Numbered from the stretch's first letter, positions 8,317 to 18,476 are shown. The stretch: DNA of 51,390 nt from Bacteroidota bacterium (GCA_024280295.1 JAJRQK010000053.1:1-51390), one strand, 5' to 3'. Notes: generated by a model from the letters alone, not told the origin. Made by a program: numbers and translations.

Positions 8317-10632
8317 ATGAAGCATCTAATAATACTGAGTTTTATCTTTCTTGCTAACGTGAGTATCTCCCAAAAATTCACTATCAGTGGAACAATCAAA
8401 GATTCCACAGATGGTGAAGACATGTACGGAGCAGTCGTGAAAGTCAAAGAACTAACAAACATTGGAGCAACGGCTAATGCTTACGGATTTTACTCCTTAA
8501 CACTTGAACAAGGAAAGTACACTTTTATCTATCGTTCTTCAGGATATGATTCAAGAGAAATCATTGTTGATTTAACAGAGGATAAAATATTGAACATTGA
8601 ATTAAGTGTACCTAAAGATGTCCGAGAAATTGAAGGTGTAACAGTGACAGCAGTCAAGGAGAATGACAACATTACCTCATCAGGAATGAATGTCACTAAA
8701 TTTAACCCAAAAGACATCGAAACAATTCCTGTGATTTTTGGTGAAAAAGATATAATGAAGACCTTACAACTAACCCCTGGAGTTAAGACAGCTGGCGAAG
8801 GTAATTCAGGGTTTTTCGTTCGTGGTGGTGCTGCCGATCAAAATTTAGTCCTGCTAGATGAAGCTGTAGTGTACAATGCCTCTCACCTACTTGGCTTTTT
8901 TTCCGTATTCAACTCTGATGCAGTAAAAGATGTCTCACTCTACAAAGCTGGAATTCCTGCCGAATATGGAGGTCGAGCTTCATCTGTTATGGATGTAAAA
9001 ATGAAAGACGGGAACTTAAAGAAATTTGGTATCTCTGGTGGAATTGGATTAATCTCTTCACGTTTGGCATTGGAAGGTCCAATCGTGAAAGACAAAGGTT
9101 CGTTCATTGTCTCTGGAAGAAGAAGTTATTTGGACGTCTTCTTAAAGTTATCAAAAGATGAAGATCGCAAAAACACTAAACTCTACTTCTACGATCTAAA
9201 TGCAAAGGCGAACTATAAAATATCAGATAAAGATCGAATCTTTCTATCGGGCTATTTCGGACGAGATAAATTCGGTTTTGGGGATCAATTTGGCTTCGAT
9301 TGGGGAAATGCAACAGGAACGATGCGCTACAATCGAATTATCAGTAATAAGCTCTTCTCGAATACATCAGTTGTGTTTAGTAACTTCGATTATCAATTTA
9401 CAATTGGATCGGGTGAAGATGCTTTTGGCGTAAAGTCATCCATTCAGGATTGGGCAATCAAACAAGATTTCACGTACTACTTAAATCAAAACAACACACT
9501 AAAATTTGGTATTGCAGGAACTCATCACACCTTTAAACCAGGAGCATTGACAGGCGACAACGAATCATTCAACGAGCTTATACTTGATAGTCGCTATGGC
9601 TTAGAGTTTGGTGGTTACATCCAAAACGACATGAAGATAGGTGCTCGATTTAATATGATGTATGGATTTCGCTACTCAGGATTCGACCTAGTTGGAGGAA
9701 AAGCATACACTTACGATGCTGATGGAAATAAGCTAACAGAGGAAGAACATAAACGCTGGGAATCAATCTCTTATCAATTTGGACTTGAACCTCGACTTTC
9801 AATGAGTTTTGTTATTTCAGAGAAAAATTCTGTGAAACTTGGATACGATCGAAATTACCAATATTTACATCAACTATCAAACTCAACAACGAGCAGTCCA
9901 ACCGATGTTTGGGTTCCAAGTTCGAATAACATCAAGCCACAAATTGCGGATCAACTTGCTTTAGGTTATTATCAAAATCTAAAGAAAAATACCTACCGGC
10001 TTTCATCAGAAATCTATTACAAAACACTTCAGAACCAAATTGATTATCGAAATGGAGCCGATTTATTGTTGAACAATGAAGTTGAAGGAGAATTGGTTTA
10101 CGGACAAGGAAGAGCCTACGGACTCGAATTAATGCTACAAAAAACGAAAGGTAAGTTTACTGGATGGATTGCTTATACACTTTCAAGATCACTCCGTCAA
10201 TTTGATGATATCAACGAAGGAAAAGAATTTTCTGCACGCCAAGATCGGATTCACGATATTTCAGTTGTGCTAATGTATAAATTCAATAAGAGTCTATCCT
10301 TAGCTTCAACCTTTGTTTACTATACAGGAGATGCAGTTACATTCCCTTCTGGAAAGTATGAGGTTAGTGGAATTTCTATTCCCTACTACACAGAAAGAAA
10401 CGGCTATCGAATGCCCGATTATCATCGTATGGATATTGGACTGACTTGGTATATGAAAGAGACTAAGCGTTTTAAACACGACTTGAATTTTTCGATTTAC
10501 AATTTATATGCTCGTGAAAATGCTTATACCATCACCTTCGAAGAGAATGCTGAAACAGGTGAAACAGAAGCAATACAAACAGCTTTATTCAAAATAATCC
10601 CTTCCATTACTTACAACTTCAAACTCAAATAA
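8317..10632 (+). CDS. TonB-dependent outer-membrane receptor with carboxypeptidase-regulatory-like N-domain
   Basis: 771-residue receptor. A signal peptide (to about VSISQ) is followed by a carboxypeptidase D regulatory-like beta sandwich (about 20-105: FTISGTIKDSTDGEDMYGA, GFYSLTLEQGKY). The TonB plug comes next (about 115-225: LQLTPGVKTAGEGNSGFFVRG, DQNLVLLDEA, PAEYGGRASSVMDVK), then a 22-strand-type barrel. It imports an unknown ligand with energy from TonB/ExbBD. It is not of the SusC/SusD type, since no SusD follows; instead a DUF4249 lipoprotein starts 2 bases after the stop, a pairing common in Bacteroidota. Confidence 0.92.
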   Translation: MKHLIILSFIFLANVSISQKFTISGTIKDSTDGEDMYGAVVKVKELTNIGATANAYGFYSLTLEQGKYTFIYRSSGYDSREIIVDLTEDKILNIELSVPKDVREIEGVTVTAVKENDNITSSGMNVTKFNPKDIETIPVIFGEKDIMKTLQLTPGVKTAGEGNSGFFVRGGAADQNLVLLDEAVVYNASHLLGFFSVFNSDAVKDVSLYKAGIPAEYGGRASSVMDVKMKDGNLKKFGISGGIGLISSRLALEGPIVKDKGSFIVSGRRSYLDVFLKLSKDEDRKNTKLYFYDLNAKANYKISDKDRIFLSGYFGRDKFGFGDQFGFDWGNATGTMRYNRIISNKLFSNTSVVFSNFDYQFTIGSGEDAFGVKSSIQDWAIKQDFTYYLNQNNTLKFGIAGTHHTFKPGALTGDNESFNELILDSRYGLEFGGYIQNDMKIGARFNMMYGFRYSGFDLVGGKAYTYDADGNKLTEEEHKRWESISYQFGLEPRLSMSFVISEKNSVKLGYDRNYQYLHQLSNSTTSSPTDVWVPSSNNIKPQIADQLALGYYQNLKKNTYRLSSEIYYKTLQNQIDYRNGADLLLNNEVEGELVYGQGRAYGLELMLQKTKGKFTGWIAYTLSRSLRQFDDINEGKEFSARQDRIHDISVVLMYKFNKSLSLASTFVYYTGDAVTFPSGKYEVSGISIPYYTERNGYRMPDYHRMDIGLTWYMKETKRFKHDLNFSIYNLYARENAYTITFEENAETGETEAIQTALFKIIPSITYNFKLK

Positions 10633-10633
10633 G

Positions 10634-11422
10634 ATGAAATTATTTAGTACACTTATCATCGGAATTTTTGTATTTACATCATGTACGAAAGTCATTGATG
10701 TTGACTTGAATGAAGCAAATACAGTTCTTGTAATTGAGGCAAATTTTAGCTCGGAAGACAGCACAGTTCGCATACTCGTGACTCAAACCGCAAACTACTT
10801 TAGTAACGATCCTCAACCTCAAGTTAATGATGCAATTGTAACCATTACAGATTATTTGGGGAATGTTACCCCTATCCCATTTGCTGCTAGCGGAAATTAT
10901 CAATTGTCAAATTACATCCCTATCCTTGGTACTTCATACACACTAACAGTAGATCAAGGAGGTGTAACTTATATTGCAACTTCGATAATGAATGATCCAA
11001 TAACTCAAGAACCAATTTATTATGAATTTACAGAGGGATTTTTCGGATCAGACCCAGGCTATTTGTCGTACCTCTCTTACCTCGATCCAGCTGCTGAAGG
11101 AGATTATACCTTAGCACTTGTCTCACTGAATGGAGAGTTATATAGAAATCTCGATGACATTACTTTGAGCGACGATAAGCTCACAAACGGAAATTACATC
11201 ATTCGACCATTATTCCAAAATCTATTTGAGGTAAATGATACCATCCACGTAGAATTAAGAACAGTTTCAAAAGGTGTGTACGATTACTATACAGAATTAC
11301 AATCATTAACCGATCCTAGCAGTGCTGCTCCAGCTAATCCAGATATTCAATGGACAAATAATGCATTGGGGTACTTTTCTGCCTATAGTTCAAGTCGTCA
11401 AGAGACCATAATTGTAGAGTAA
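10634..11422 (+). CDS. DUF4249-type lipoprotein paired with the TonB receptor
   Basis: 262-residue lipoprotein. The signal peptide ends in a lipobox (FVFTSC). The start of the mature part is typical of DUF4249 (VIDVDLNEANTVLVIEANFS), followed by an Ig-like beta domain (VNDAIVTITDYLGN) and YYTELQSL with a closing NALGYFSAYSSS motif. Such proteins sit next to TonB receptors of the FecA-like class and probably act as surface or periplasmic accessories in uptake. Their biochemical role is undefined. Start and spacing (one base after the receptor stop) indicate translational coupling. Confidence 0.85.
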   Translation: MKLFSTLIIGIFVFTSCTKVIDVDLNEANTVLVIEANFSSEDSTVRILVTQTANYFSNDPQPQVNDAIVTITDYLGNVTPIPFAASGNYQLSNYIPILGTSYTLTVDQGGVTYIATSIMNDPITQEPIYYEFTEGFFGSDPGYLSYLSYLDPAAEGDYTLALVSLNGELYRNLDDITLSDDKLTNGNYIIRPLFQNLFEVNDTIHVELRTVSKGVYDYYTELQSLTDPSSAAPANPDIQWTNNALGYFSAYSSSRQETIIVE

Positions 11423-11518
11423 TTTATTCAAACATACTTTGCAACTAAATGTTGGCAACTATCAAAGCTGTACTTGCAACAAAAAAATGGACACTAAGTT
11501 AAATCACGCTGCTTATTT

Positions 11519-11679
11519 CTAATTATTATTTTCTAACTCAAATTCGTTAATTGTTTTGTAATTCAATGCTGAATTCCTTCTGTTTCTGTGTACCACGTTT
11601 CTATACATTCGAAAATTGAAGTTTCAACATCCGTTTTTCGAAGATATTCATTTTTGTAAACCCATTCTGTTTTTAAGCT
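11519..11679 (-). pseudogene. IS3-family transposase (OrfB) C-terminal remnant with one frameshift
   Basis: Reading the minus strand gives SLKTEWVYKNEY, LRKTDVETSIFECIETWY, and after a frame change RNRRNSALNYKTINEFELE to a stop at 11521-11519. This is the standard end of IS3-group OrfB (FFKTLKTEWVY, IEXWYNXXRXHSALXYXTP). Just beyond the stop, minus strand, ACTTAGTGTCCATTTTTTTG followed by TTGCAAGT resembles the terminal inverted repeat of Bacteroidota IS3 elements (recalled, not checked). Only the 3' end of the element survives. Confidence 0.82.
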
Positions 11680-11857
11680 ACGTATTCCCAAAAGCGAATA
11701 TAAGTTGCTAAGGAGCGACTAATTAATAAAATGCTATACCAATAAACGAAATCTCTGTTGTTGATCCAACCTAACTATTCATCCTTCATTTCAAGCGACA
11801 CGAACGAACAAATAACAGATTATTTAATTCTTAATTCAAATCTCATCATTAGAATCC
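11680..11857. other. Non-coding stretch between the IS3 remnant and ffh
   Basis: It may include more decayed IS3 sequence next to the remnant. No other gene or RNA was recognised. Confidence 0.35.
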
Positions 11858-13207
11858 CTATATCCCCGTCATTCCTCCGCCCATCCCCTTCATCTGACTC
11901 ATCATTTGCTTCATCTTGCGAGGGTTAGACATCATTTTCATCATCTTTCTGGTGTCACCAAACTGTTTCATTAGCTTATTTACCTCTTTCATATCACGAC
12001 CACTCCCTTTAGCCAACCGAAGTTTGCGTTGACCATTAATGATATTTGGATTTGCTCGTTCTTTAGGAGTCATTGATTGAATAATCGCTTCGATATGCTT
12101 AAACGCATCATCTTTGATATCGACATCTTTCATCGCTTTCCCCATACCAGGAAGCATCCCCATTAAATCTTTCACATTTCCCATTTTCTTCACTTGCTGA
12201 AGTTGTCCAAGGAAATCATTGAAATCGAATTGGTTTTTTTGAATTTTCTTCTGAAGCCTACGTGCCTCTTCCTCATCAAATTGTTCTTGAGCTCTCTCAA
12301 CAAGCGAAACCACATCACCCATTCCAAGGATACGGTCTGCCATTCTCGAAGGGTAGAAGACATCTAGAGCCTCCATTTTCTCACCTGTACCAATAAATTT
12401 AATCGGCTTGTTAACAACAGATTTGATCGACAACGCAGCACCGCCACGTGTATCACCATCGAGTTTTGTAAGAACCACACCGTCGAAATTAATTCGTTCG
12501 TCAAATGCTTTGGCAGTATTAACAGCATCTTGTCCCGTCATGGCATCTACAACAAACAATGTCTCTGAGGGATTAATCGCTTTCTTAACTTCTGCAATTT
12601 CCGACATCATTTTCTCATCAACAGCCAATCGACCAGCAGTATCAATAATCACAACATTAAAGCCATTGCTTTTTGCATACTGAACTGCTGCTTCTGCAAT
12701 TTTCACAGGATTCTTCTCTTCTCTGTCCGAGAATACTTCAATTCCAAGTTGCTCTCCAAGAACATGCAATTGGTCAATTGCAGCTGGACGGTAAACATCA
12801 CATGCCGCTAATAAAGGTTTCTTTCCTTTCTTATTCTTCAGGTAGTTACCAAGCTTACCTGTGAATGTCGTTTTTCCCGATCCTTGAAGACCAGACATCA
12901 AAATAACTCCAGGATTTCCTTGATAATTTATTTCAACCTCGTTGCCTCCCATCAATTTTGCCAATTCATCATGACAAATTTTAGTCATTAATTGACTTGG
13001 TGAGAGTGAAGTCAATACATTTTCTCCAATCGCCTTTTCCTTAACGGTAGTCGTGAAGTCTTTCGCAATTTTAAAGTTTACATCCGCATCTAATAAAGCA
13101 CGACGTACTTCTTTAAGCGTTTCAGCAACGTTTATTTCAGAAATTTGTCCATGCCCTTTTAGGACTTTGAACGCTCTATCAAACTTCTCAGATAAATTTT
13201 CAAACAT
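11858..13207 (-). CDS. ffh: Signal recognition particle protein Ffh (SRP54)
   Basis: 449-residue SRP GTPase that binds signal peptides of nascent membrane proteins and delivers ribosomes to FtsY. The N domain occupies residues 1-90. The G domain shows the P-loop GLQGSGKTT, DVYRPAAIDQL, DTAGR and TKLDGDTRGG. A methionine-rich M domain follows from about residue 300 and ends in the MMSNPRKMKQMMSQMKGMGG tail, which binds signal sequences and 4.5S RNA. Length is normal. No 4.5S RNA gene was seen in this window. The start ATG is the only good one. Confidence 0.97.
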   Translation of the reverse strand: MFENLSEKFDRAFKVLKGHGQISEINVAETLKEVRRALLDADVNFKIAKDFTTTVKEKAIGENVLTSLSPSQLMTKICHDELAKLMGGNEVEINYQGNPGVILMSGLQGSGKTTFTGKLGNYLKNKKGKKPLLAACDVYRPAAIDQLHVLGEQLGIEVFSDREEKNPVKIAEAAVQYAKSNGFNVVIIDTAGRLAVDEKMMSEIAEVKKAINPSETLFVVDAMTGQDAVNTAKAFDERINFDGVVLTKLDGDTRGGAALSIKSVVNKPIKFIGTGEKMEALDVFYPSRMADRILGMGDVVSLVERAQEQFDEEEARRLQKKIQKNQFDFNDFLGQLQQVKKMGNVKDLMGMLPGMGKAMKDVDIKDDAFKHIEAIIQSMTPKERANPNIINGQRKLRLAKGSGRDMKEVNKLMKQFGDTRKMMKMMSNPRKMKQMMSQMKGMGGGMTGI

Positions 13208-13275
13208 AGGTATTACTTTACTCCCGTAAAATTAAGAATTCTGAATGAGGAATGTAGAATTCCATCCTTCTTAAT

Positions 13276-14907
13276 TTATTCTTTCCTAAGGATATCAGAA
13301 TCAACTGGAAGGGCATCATCAAACTTCTCTTTATTTGGGAGCAGCTTAATTTTAATGTTGAAATAACCATAAATAATTGTCATCACAGGGCTAATCAGGT
13401 TAAAAAAGCAATACATCCAGTAATCACCTGTTGCAACTCCTAGAACAGTAGATTGAGCCGCACCACACGTATTCCAAGGGAATAATACTGAAGTCACTGT
13501 TCCCGAATCTTCTAATGTTCTACTTAAATTTTGAGGAGCTAAACCTCGATCTTTATAGGTGTCAGCAAACATTCTTCCAGGTACAACAATTGCTAAATAT
13601 TGATCTGAAGCAGTTGCATTGAAGAAAACACATGTCCCAGCAGTTGTTGCTATAAGTGATCCTGTTGATTTAGCAAATACAACGATTGTACTTGTGATTT
13701 TTTGAAGAAGCCCACATGCTTCCATAACTCCACCGAATGCCATCGCGCAAATAATTAGCCAAATGGTATTCATCATTCCAAACATTCCCCCTGTAGAAAA
13801 GAGCTTATGAATCTCCCCATACATTTTAGGGTCATCAATTAGAAGTGATTTGTATTCTACTGATTGCATTGTAAGACCTTCAATCATTGGTGTGTATTCT
13901 GCTGGTTTCATTGTCTCAAAATCGATATTCAATCCATCGTAGAGAACATGATCATCACCTAAAAGAGAGATTCCCCCATACATTGCATCAACACTTCCTT
14001 TGTATGCAGCATAAGCATAATTTCCTGTTTCACCTCCAATCTCCTTCACAATATCTGGCTGAAAAATAATGGCAGCAATCGCACCGAGCAAAGTCCCAAT
14101 AAATAATGCAGGAACTGCACTTACTTTTTTGATGATTAGAAATATTACCACACCTGGAACCAAAAATAGAACAGGAGAAATGTAAAACTTAGCTTCCAAC
14201 AAATTTAGAATGCCTTGTACACCTTCATTACTTGGTTTTGAATCAATAGTGAAGCCCAAAATTAAAAAGATAATGAGTGTAATTAATATTGAGGGAATAG
14301 TGGTTAACGCCATGTAGCGAATATGCGTAAATAAATCAGTTCCTGCCATTGCTGGAGCAAGATTTGTGGTATCTGATAATGGTGACATCTTATCCCCAAA
14401 ATAGGCTCCTGAAATGATAGCTCCAGCGATTAATCCTTGATGGATTCCTAGTACTGTTCCTATTCCTAATAAGGCAAGACCAACAGTTGCTATTGTACTC
14501 CATGAACTACCTGTGGCCATTGCAACAATTGCACTAACAATACATGCAGCAACTAAAAATACCGTTGGATTTAAAATTTCGAGTCCATAATAGATCATTG
14601 TTGGAACGACTCCTGAAATCATCCATGTTCCCGCAAGTGAACCTATTAGGAGCAATATCAATAATGCAGGGAGCGCAGATTTTATACTCTTTACAATACC
14701 CTTTTGAAGTTTTTTCCATGAGTAACCATTGATTATACCAATCACCCCAGCAACAGCAGCCGCAATTAATAGTGCAATTTGATTGGCACCATACGTAGCA
14801 TCATCTTCATAAATCATAACGTTTAACGCAAGAAGTGCTACAAGTACAACGATTGGAATCATTGAACCAATGAAGGTTGGAGTTCTTTTCTTTGATTTTG
14901 TGGACAT
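13276..14907 (-). CDS. nhaC: NhaC-family Na+/H+ antiporter
   Basis: 543-residue polytopic membrane protein with about 11-12 hydrophobic segments. NhaC-family blocks include MATGSSWSTIATVG, GAIISGAYFGDKMSPLSDTT, and near the C-terminus SDQYLAIVVPGRMF with DSGTVTSVLFPWNTCGA. NhaC proteins exchange sodium (some act on malate/lactate) for protons. The frame can be extended to a TTG at 14916, but the ATG at 14907 is a better start (MSTKSKKRTP). A hydrophilic stretch near residues 295-360 is longer than in Bacillus NhaC. The gene lies 40 bases downstream of the RND exporter on the same strand, so co-transcription is plausible. Confidence 0.88.
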   Translation of the reverse strand: MSTKSKKRTPTFIGSMIPIVVLVALLALNVMIYEDDATYGANQIALLIAAAVAGVIGIINGYSWKKLQKGIVKSIKSALPALLILLLIGSLAGTWMISGVVPTMIYYGLEILNPTVFLVAACIVSAIVAMATGSSWSTIATVGLALLGIGTVLGIHQGLIAGAIISGAYFGDKMSPLSDTTNLAPAMAGTDLFTHIRYMALTTIPSILITLIIFLILGFTIDSKPSNEGVQGILNLLEAKFYISPVLFLVPGVVIFLIIKKVSAVPALFIGTLLGAIAAIIFQPDIVKEIGGETGNYAYAAYKGSVDAMYGGISLLGDDHVLYDGLNIDFETMKPAEYTPMIEGLTMQSVEYKSLLIDDPKMYGEIHKLFSTGGMFGMMNTIWLIICAMAFGGVMEACGLLQKITSTIVVFAKSTGSLIATTAGTCVFFNATASDQYLAIVVPGRMFADTYKDRGLAPQNLSRTLEDSGTVTSVLFPWNTCGAAQSTVLGVATGDYWMYCFFNLISPVMTIIYGYFNIKIKLLPNKEKFDDALPVDSDILRKE

Positions 14908-14947
14908 AAGGCTCAATTATTTAAGTATGCGCTAAAATATATATAAT

Positions 14948-17224
14948 CTATCGTTCTCGTCTAGTAGGCTTATAGAATACTAACAAGAGAACAGGTAAAA
15001 GTGTGAGATCGGCAATTAAGGCAACAAATAGTGTAATACAGAGCATTAAGCCCATGTAGAATGTCCCAAGGAATGATGAAAAGACAAGCAACAAAAACCC
15101 TGCACAAAGAATCAAAGTTGTTAAAATCATCGCCTTTCCAGTTGTCATATAACTCCGTTTTAACGCATACAAATGACTCTTACCTTGCATTAACTCGTAT
15201 TTAAACTTGCCCAGAAAATGAATAGTATCATCGACAGCTATTCCAAAAGCAATTGTAAATATAATAGCCGTAGAAGTCTTCAATTCAATTCCTAGATAAC
15301 CCATTAGTCCAGCAATGAAAAGTAAAGGAAAGACATTTGGAACAATGCTGATAACCAATATTCTCCATGAGCGATAAATAAATCCGATAAGAAAGGCAAC
15401 AATGAGAATAGAAATTGCCAATCCTTTGATCAAACTAATTGACAAATATCCAAGGTTTTTATCGAATAAATGAGCAGTTCCAGTAATTGTGTATTCGGCA
15501 ATCCCCGATTTTTCTTTCTTATTGAGGAAATTTCTTAATTTCCGATTCAAGGCAGTTACTTTTTTATTACCAAGATCGTTCATCGTTCCACTAATGCGCA
15601 TTACTCTTTCAGTAGAATCAACAAACGTAGGGTAAAACTCTCCACCACCGGCAATTCGAAGACCTCGTCTAAAATTCTTCAGTTTGCGCTTAGATTTTGG
15701 TAATTTAAAGTAATCAGCATTCCCTAGGTGAGAACTTCTATTCATTATTTTCAGTGAATTAACGAGCGACACTTTAAGTTCTAATCCATATTCTCTAATT
15801 AAGAATTGTTCAATTGAATCGGCTTGCTGAAGCACCTCTATATCCCAAACGGTTAGTGAAGGATTCTTCAATTCGATAGCTAACTCAAATGGTCGAACTC
15901 CTCCGTAATGTTCATCTAAAAAATTAAAATCGAGCTTGAGAGGTTCATCAGCTTTCAAATCATCCATTAGGTAATTGTCGGATTCAATCTGGAACATCCC
16001 AACTACGCTTAAAGCGATGATGCCGATACCAATCAAAAAGATTCGTTTACGCCGTTTGATGACAACCGGAAACCAACGTTGTAAGTATTTCTGCCAAAAA
16101 TGATTTTTTTGCTTCTTTCTCACATACTTAGGACCTGGAAAGAGGTAAAACAGCGCTGGTAAAGTCAAAAACGTAAGTAGAAAAGCGATAAGAACTCCAA
16201 AACCCATCACAACACCGAAGACTTGAATGGGTTGCACTCGAACAAAATAAAGCGAGAAAAATCCAATTGCGGTCGTCACAGATGTCAGCAAAGTAGCTAG
16301 TCCAACTTCTTTTACAGAGACGATTATAGCATTAAAAGTAGAAGATTCAGTCCGTAATGCGTCTAAATAGCGAGAGACTAAGTGTACAACATCCGACATT
16401 GCCACAACGAACATGATTGAAGGCAAAACAGTCAAAATAATATTCATTGGTTCACCAATCATTCCCATTGAACCAATAACCCATATCATGGATGAGAATA
16501 TGATAATTTGCGGAATAATAACTCCCCAACCAGATCGGAACGCAAGAATAAGGAAAACGACAATTAGAAAAGCACTCAGTCCAATAAACATTGCCATCTC
16601 TAAGAACATCTTATCGGAGTAGTACTTCTGTCCGATTGTTCTTCCTGCAATCCGAACATTGTCGAAATCAGTTTCATCCATGATTGCTTGAACCCCAATA
16701 ATGAGTTCGTCACTTTTCTTCTTGCTAATGAAGTCATCGTGACGCATAAAAATACAAATCGACTTTGCATCCTTTGCAACGAGAGAATTTACGAGTTCTA
16801 CATTCTTATATATTCGAGTAGAATCTCGTTCAACATTAAAATCATCAAAATCGAGATAAGGTTTATTGACCGTGGTACCTCCATTTAATATAAGAATTTC
16901 ATCTGTATTTGTGATACTTGTGACAAATTTCACATGAGGAGCTGATTCCAAATCAACTGTCACTTTTGCCACTTTCTCGAAGAATTCTTTCTCGAAAATT
17001 CCATCCTCCCTTTCAATTGCTATTAAGAGAAAGTCGTTATCCGATTCAAACTTAGCTCGATGTTCGAAAAAATAGTCGGTTTCCTCATCATCAATTGGGA
17101 AGAACTTCTCGAAATCGTAATCAAATTTTAGTTGGAAAGATTGGACGAGAAAAAAGATTGAAAGCCCTAAAAAACAGGTTAATGCGATCCAAACGTATTT
17201 TTTAAATGTTGATTCCCCAACCAT
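14948..17224 (-). CDS. RND/MMPL-family membrane exporter
   Basis: 758-residue RND-superfamily protein with the duplicated plan of one TM helix, a large periplasmic loop and five TM helices, twice. MMPL-type blocks include VLPSIMFVVAMSDVVHLVSR in the first half and the equivalent FTIAFGIAVDDTIHFLGKFK in the second, with the conserved Asp pair in TM4. It resembles hydrophobe/lipid exporters rather than three-part drug pumps: no membrane-fusion protein or TolC gene is nearby. The longer reading starts at a TTG (17278) that lies upstream of the -7 element at 17250-17257, so the ATG at 17224 is used. Confidence 0.87.
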   Translation of the reverse strand: MVGESTFKKYVWIALTCFLGLSIFFLVQSFQLKFDYDFEKFFPIDDEETDYFFEHRAKFESDNDFLLIAIEREDGIFEKEFFEKVAKVTVDLESAPHVKFVTSITNTDEILILNGGTTVNKPYLDFDDFNVERDSTRIYKNVELVNSLVAKDAKSICIFMRHDDFISKKKSDELIIGVQAIMDETDFDNVRIAGRTIGQKYYSDKMFLEMAMFIGLSAFLIVVFLILAFRSGWGVIIPQIIIFSSMIWVIGSMGMIGEPMNIILTVLPSIMFVVAMSDVVHLVSRYLDALRTESSTFNAIIVSVKEVGLATLLTSVTTAIGFFSLYFVRVQPIQVFGVVMGFGVLIAFLLTFLTLPALFYLFPGPKYVRKKQKNHFWQKYLQRWFPVVIKRRKRIFLIGIGIIALSVVGMFQIESDNYLMDDLKADEPLKLDFNFLDEHYGGVRPFELAIELKNPSLTVWDIEVLQQADSIEQFLIREYGLELKVSLVNSLKIMNRSSHLGNADYFKLPKSKRKLKNFRRGLRIAGGGEFYPTFVDSTERVMRISGTMNDLGNKKVTALNRKLRNFLNKKEKSGIAEYTITGTAHLFDKNLGYLSISLIKGLAISILIVAFLIGFIYRSWRILVISIVPNVFPLLFIAGLMGYLGIELKTSTAIIFTIAFGIAVDDTIHFLGKFKYELMQGKSHLYALKRSYMTTGKAMILTTLILCAGFLLLVFSSFLGTFYMGLMLCITLFVALIADLTLLPVLLLVFYKPTRRER

Positions 17225-17249
17225 TTCTATAAAGTCCTCGTTAATAGGG

Positions 17250-17257
17250 CAAAGATA
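17250..17257 (-). promoter_or_regulatory. -7 promoter element for the RND exporter gene
   Basis: TATCTTTG on the minus strand, 25 bases before the ATG at 17224. It decides that start over the upstream TTG. Confidence 0.6.
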
Positions 17258-17293
17258 ATTTCTTTGTCCGCATTTCAACTATTCGAACATTGT

Positions 17294-17325
17294 TTTGTCT
17301 TTCTATTTTGAAAATGATAAATTTG
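17294..17325 (+). promoter_or_regulatory. Full -33/-7 promoter for the T9SS protein at 17341
   Basis: TTTG (17294-17297), a 20-base spacer, then TAAATTTG (17318-17325). This is the canonical Bacteroidota promoter layout and lies 15 bases before the ATG at 17341. It excludes upstream in-frame starts from 17290. Confidence 0.7.
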
Positions 17326-17340
17326 ACAAAAATTAATTCT

Positions 17341-18375
17341 ATGAAAAGAGTATTACTATTAGGAACTTTAGTGTGTTCATCGCTCAGTTTTTCGCAAAGT
17401 CTAATGCTGACGAACGAACCAACAATTGGTCAATCTCAGTCGATGTTTTTATGTGATTCGTTTGCGGACACCTATCCAGCAATTACCGGTACTGGTGTTA
17501 CTTGGGATTATTCGAACATAGCGTATTACCCAGGAATTACAAAAACGGTAACAATTAATGATGCAACATTTGATCCGAACTACGCATCATACCCAACAGC
17601 AACTACAACAATTGATGTTGAAAACACCCTCACAACTTTCTATCATTCAGATGCTAACGGTAGAGTTTCACCTGGATTCGTTTTTACTGAAGCAACCTTC
17701 GGTGAGTTATTAGCTACTTTCAGTGTAGATGAGGAAACTCTTGTTTCTTACCCATTTGCTTACGGAAGTTCTCTTTCAGACACTTATGATGGATTCTTAC
17801 AATTTGACTTCAATGGTATTCCTCAGAATCCAACAGCAGCTGGAAATGCTTATGCATGGATAGATGGTCAAGGAACTTTAATTCAACCTGATGGGTCAAG
17901 CCTTACAAATGTCATTCGATATAAATTAATCGATACAACACTCACTAACGTTCTAGCATTTGGAGACATCGAAATTATTCGTACTCAATATGAGTACTAC
18001 GATGTTGCAAGTTCATCTTTACCACTTCTTACATTTTCAAGAATTATTATTCAACAACCTGGAGGAGGAGCATCTATTGCTGATAACACAATTGTATTAT
18101 CAACAACTCAACCAACTCAAATTGTTGGACTTGACGAAGTAGATGCGATTAACTTCACGATTTATCCAAACCCAACTGAAGATAAGTTAACACTACAAGG
18201 AGAATTTAATGACGATGCAACTGCTTCAATCTATGATCAAAGTGGACGCATATTAATCAGCTTACCTGCAACGAATGGAATGTCAATTGATCTTTCATCA
18301 TTTAACACTGGCATGTATATGTTGAAAGTGACAAGCAACGGTGCGGTAACAACGAAGACAGTAGTTAAGAAATAG
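17341..18375 (+). CDS. T9SS type A sorting-domain protein of unknown function
   Basis: 344-residue exported protein. The signal peptide is KRVLLLGTLVCSSLSFSQS. A beta-rich middle rich in Thr, Tyr and Gly has no recognised domain (its start, with an ITGTGVTWDYSN block, recurs in many Bacteroidota exported proteins). The C-terminal ~75-residue sorting domain has INFTIYPNPTEDKLTLQG, ASIYDQSGRIL and TGMYMLKV ending in a basic VVKK tail. The protein is presumably secreted and surface-attached through T9SS. It is transcribed alone: it has its own promoter and is followed by a strong terminator. Confidence 0.85.
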   Translation: MKRVLLLGTLVCSSLSFSQSLMLTNEPTIGQSQSMFLCDSFADTYPAITGTGVTWDYSNIAYYPGITKTVTINDATFDPNYASYPTATTTIDVENTLTTFYHSDANGRVSPGFVFTEATFGELLATFSVDEETLVSYPFAYGSSLSDTYDGFLQFDFNGIPQNPTAAGNAYAWIDGQGTLIQPDGSSLTNVIRYKLIDTTLTNVLAFGDIEIIRTQYEYYDVASSSLPLLTFSRIIIQQPGGGASIADNTIVLSTTQPTQIVGLDEVDAINFTIYPNPTEDKLTLQGEFNDDATASIYDQSGRILISLPATNGMSIDLSSFNTGMYMLKVTSNGAVTTKTVVKK

Positions 18376-18400
18376 GACTACAAGAAAACAACTTCTAAGA

Positions 18401-18430
18401 AACCTGATTCAATTGAATCAGGTTTTTTTT
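18401..18430 (+). terminator. Intrinsic terminator after the T9SS gene
   Basis: AACCTGATTC, loop AATT, GAATCAGGTT form a perfect 10-bp stem that runs straight into a T tract ending at 18430. Confidence 0.85.
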
Positions 18431-18476
18431 GTTAATAGATTTTCAAATAGCTGTCACAAAACATTCCAATTCTCGT

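Noticed and set aside
11858-13275. 4.5S RNA gene next to ffh
   Set aside because: No SRP RNA signature hairpin was seen in the short flanking gaps.
17224-17278. Longer N-terminus for the RND exporter
   Set aside because: It would start at a TTG upstream of a perfect -7 element and adds a non-membrane Cys-containing peptide unlike the family.
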